Source: an uncultured archaeon (GTDB lineage: Archaea; Thermoproteota; Nitrososphaeria; Nitrososphaerales; CALBXV01). From it: a stretch of 6,500 nucleotides of DNA. A program made the position numbers and the translations under genes. Below the pieces are notes generated by a model. That model did not search any database and was not told the origin of the DNA. It saw only the letters and a program-made list of their open reading frames with translations. The first letter of the stretch is position 1; every line of letters begins with the position of its first letter. Below, piece after piece: positions 6,301 to 6,500 of this stretch. The stretch lies in contig CALBXV010000092.1 of the NCBI GenBank assembly GCA_937890045.1, positions 1-6,500 on the forward strand. The letters are read 5' to 3'.

Positions 6301-6500
6301 AACTGCTACTGGACCAGGAGGGAGTTCTACTAAAACCAAACAAATATCAGTTTTCGAAGATGTTTTTGACGATGATGTTTCTGATATTGAGGATCCAGAA
6401 CCAACAGATGATACTAATACAGGTCAAGGAAGTGCCAATCAAGGTGGCGGTGGAGGCGGCTGTGTTCTTGAAGGAACTCTTATACTAACAGATAGAGGAT
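3389..6500 (+). CDS. Large multi-PKD-domain phage structural/adhesion protein ending in a Hint-like domain, 3' partial
   Basis: I translated this frame codon by codon: 1037 residues, no stop, running off the right edge. There is no signal peptide or membrane segment. Residues 1-195 form a head without PKD motifs; it is rich in short beta-type segments (for example RSSILVNGSSFL and EATLTVLGEI) and resembles, from memory, N-terminal regions of marine T4-like phage virion proteins. About eight PKD-like repeats of 80-110 residues follow (about 200-989). Their hallmarks are W-x-F/W-GDGT and a later HTY...GxYxxxLxV pattern. PKD domains are extracellular beta-sandwiches used for spacing and adhesion. 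After them come an acidic linker (990-1008), six glycines (1019-1024) and Cys1025 with a Hint-type start. A GGAG site 10 bases upstream fixes the ATG, and late promoter boxes precede it. A tail fibre, tail-associated adhesin or head decoration role is inferred; a bacterial surface protein is less likely because no secretion signal is seen. Confidence 0.93.
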   Translation, partial: MLEKKIHIRNLHNADVFIEDTEATSKYFQILEAPQVLPPGRSSILVNGSSFLKQNTEIIVELLDINDDTIYANPIHNVLEGTSRRIGIEVYQSTPPGEATLTVLGEIDPEKVDFVIPEEFVGVYNVRFQKTFTVDPSSQNNVPIHFVKQPQIGVSEKIIKTITPSEGVFGVTRVVSGSLSGRRIPLGESQVVNPASIKPVTAVVSAPDINFPTEGVIFNREFKTKLSSVDSTGTIIKRRFDWGDGTSVSSSILRPIPNEAHEEHTYTRAGTYTAKLSVASPTGQSDQAFYAVNISKPPAPSTDFSLNFTTGSMGDSTDPNVSGFPIVITDTTQNVTGISAGDGVFDNIVDTEYSWSFGDGTFSNQEGQNTNGAIPINYTYSQTGSYSIHLNVKNAYNTQVSSKTKGVLILPPVPIASFTIDSGSGHFPLVVSASNVTDSGSNPNSSLGGPDGKNIQAVSMSYAWDWGDGTTTAGKTDDSDFKGSGNHRYTDQSSDKTYTITLTATDQYSRSSEVSEDVTPAIASPKAVVTATSASKSYPVTVHFNSAQSTGSAPSHPADHTDPRDWSAGKYLDSTSYYWQFENGDPATSNDANPSVAYSASKSDFTDHIAQLRLVATTGKTDVVEFLVKMEPPQLPAASFTTTTANGFSPLEIEFINGSTFDTTTPATYVWNFGDGNSSADTNPTHTYAAGSETGRVYSPTLTITDGFGRTATFSKDITVKDPTPMANFGMAGGNTDMVIGQSRQFTDLSSTPAETTIASRSWSFTQGSIQQTSTAASPTITFNNAGYVTAKLTVTNSLGISHSKTVVNIFSVGLQKPTANGNLSTTTAYTNLTVVSVTDTSTSNHANGISAVTVNWGDGTGNNTQGPGATWTHTYDTAGSYVVKISAHDSTGTSVATLGTVVVASPAAPVVSEIRLFGSSTGSKPHEVEAELIVSGTYDTISWSSGDGKSATSRNVIFIYKSIGQKTLSVTATGPGGSSTKTKQISVFEDVFDDDVSDIEDPEPTDDTNTGQGSANQGGGGGGCVLEGTLILTDRG
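3986..6355 (+). repeat. Array of about eight PKD-like domains
   Basis: Approximate residue ranges and core motifs are: 1, 200-296, WGDGT at 242; 2, 301-410, FGDGT at 357; 3, 412-520, WGDGT at 466; 4, 525-631, WQFENGD at 579 (degenerate); 5, 635-722, WNFGDGN at 671; 6, 723-811, WSFTQGS at 763 (GDG lost); 7, 816-906, WGDGT at 857; 8, 908-989, WSSGDGK at 944. Repeats 1, 2, 3, 5 and 7 also keep the later aromatic H/Y-x-Y turn and the final beta strand. The repeats differ strongly in sequence and length, so the array is old and diverged rather than a recent tandem duplication. Boundaries are estimates by eye. Confidence 0.85.
6356..6460 (+). other. Acidic then glycine-rich flexible linker in the PKD protein
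   Basis: Residues 990-1008 are dominated by Asp and Glu (for example EDVFDDDVSDIED), followed by a Gln/Asn/Gly/Ser stretch and six consecutive glycines ending just before Cys1025. Codons for the glycines are mixed (GGT, GGC, GGA), locally raising G+C above the surrounding AT-rich sequence. It looks like an unstructured hinge separating the PKD rod from the next domain. Confidence 0.75.
6461..6500 (+). other. Start of a Hint (hedgehog/intein-like) autoprocessing domain, cut by the window edge
   Basis: Directly after the glycine run the frame reads CVLEGTLILTDRG (Cys1025 onward). This matches the opening block of Hint domains: a first-position Cys, then a G-T pair, a hydrophobic strand and a D-x-G turn. 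In Hint domains this Cys attacks the preceding peptide bond through an N-to-S acyl shift, giving cleavage, ligation or splicing. Bacterial intein-like domains often sit at the C-terminal end of large secreted or phage proteins after a flexible linker. Only 13 residues are visible; the TxxH block, the C-terminal His-Asn and the total length are outside the window, so the call rests on the opening motif and context. Confidence 0.65.

Overview
The window looks like part of an AT-rich genome of a T4-like tailed phage, probably infecting a low-GC, perhaps marine, bacterium. Four things point that way. There is a phage-style Mre11/Rad50 (gp47/gp46-like) recombination nuclease. There is a very large virion-type protein built of PKD domains. 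Copies of TATAAATA, the T4-type late promoter element, sit in the only intergenic gap. Packing is tight, with a tail-to-tail gene overlap. The host assignment is inference; no host marker, tRNA or integrase is visible.

Layout. (1) Positions 1-3119, plus strand: one reading frame encodes an Mre11/SbcD-like phosphoesterase followed by a Rad50/SbcC-like ATPase with coiled coil and zinc hook. It is open from the left edge, so its true start lies outside the window; the ATG at 78 is an internal Met. (2) Positions 3106-3291, minus strand: a 61-residue ribbon-helix-helix protein, tail-to-tail with gene 1 and overlapping it by 14 bases. (3) Positions 3292-3388: a 97-base divergent control region. It holds two overlapping plus-strand TATAAATA boxes, one minus-strand TATAAATA box facing them, a perfect 11-bp inverted repeat formed by these boxes, and a GGAG Shine-Dalgarno site on each strand. 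(4) Positions 3389-6500, plus strand: a protein of more than 1037 residues that runs off the right edge. It has a non-PKD head of about 195 residues, about eight PKD-like repeats, an acidic linker, a six-glycine run, and then the first 13 residues of what looks like a Hint (hedgehog/intein) autoprocessing domain.

How the parts may work together. Gene 1 is a DNA-end processing enzyme expected to act in replication and recombination. The PKD gene is expected to be a late structural or adhesion protein. The small ribbon-helix-helix protein lies between them on the opposite strand and shares its control region with the PKD gene. It is therefore a candidate regulator of itself and of the late structural gene. 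This last link is inference from position and symmetry only.
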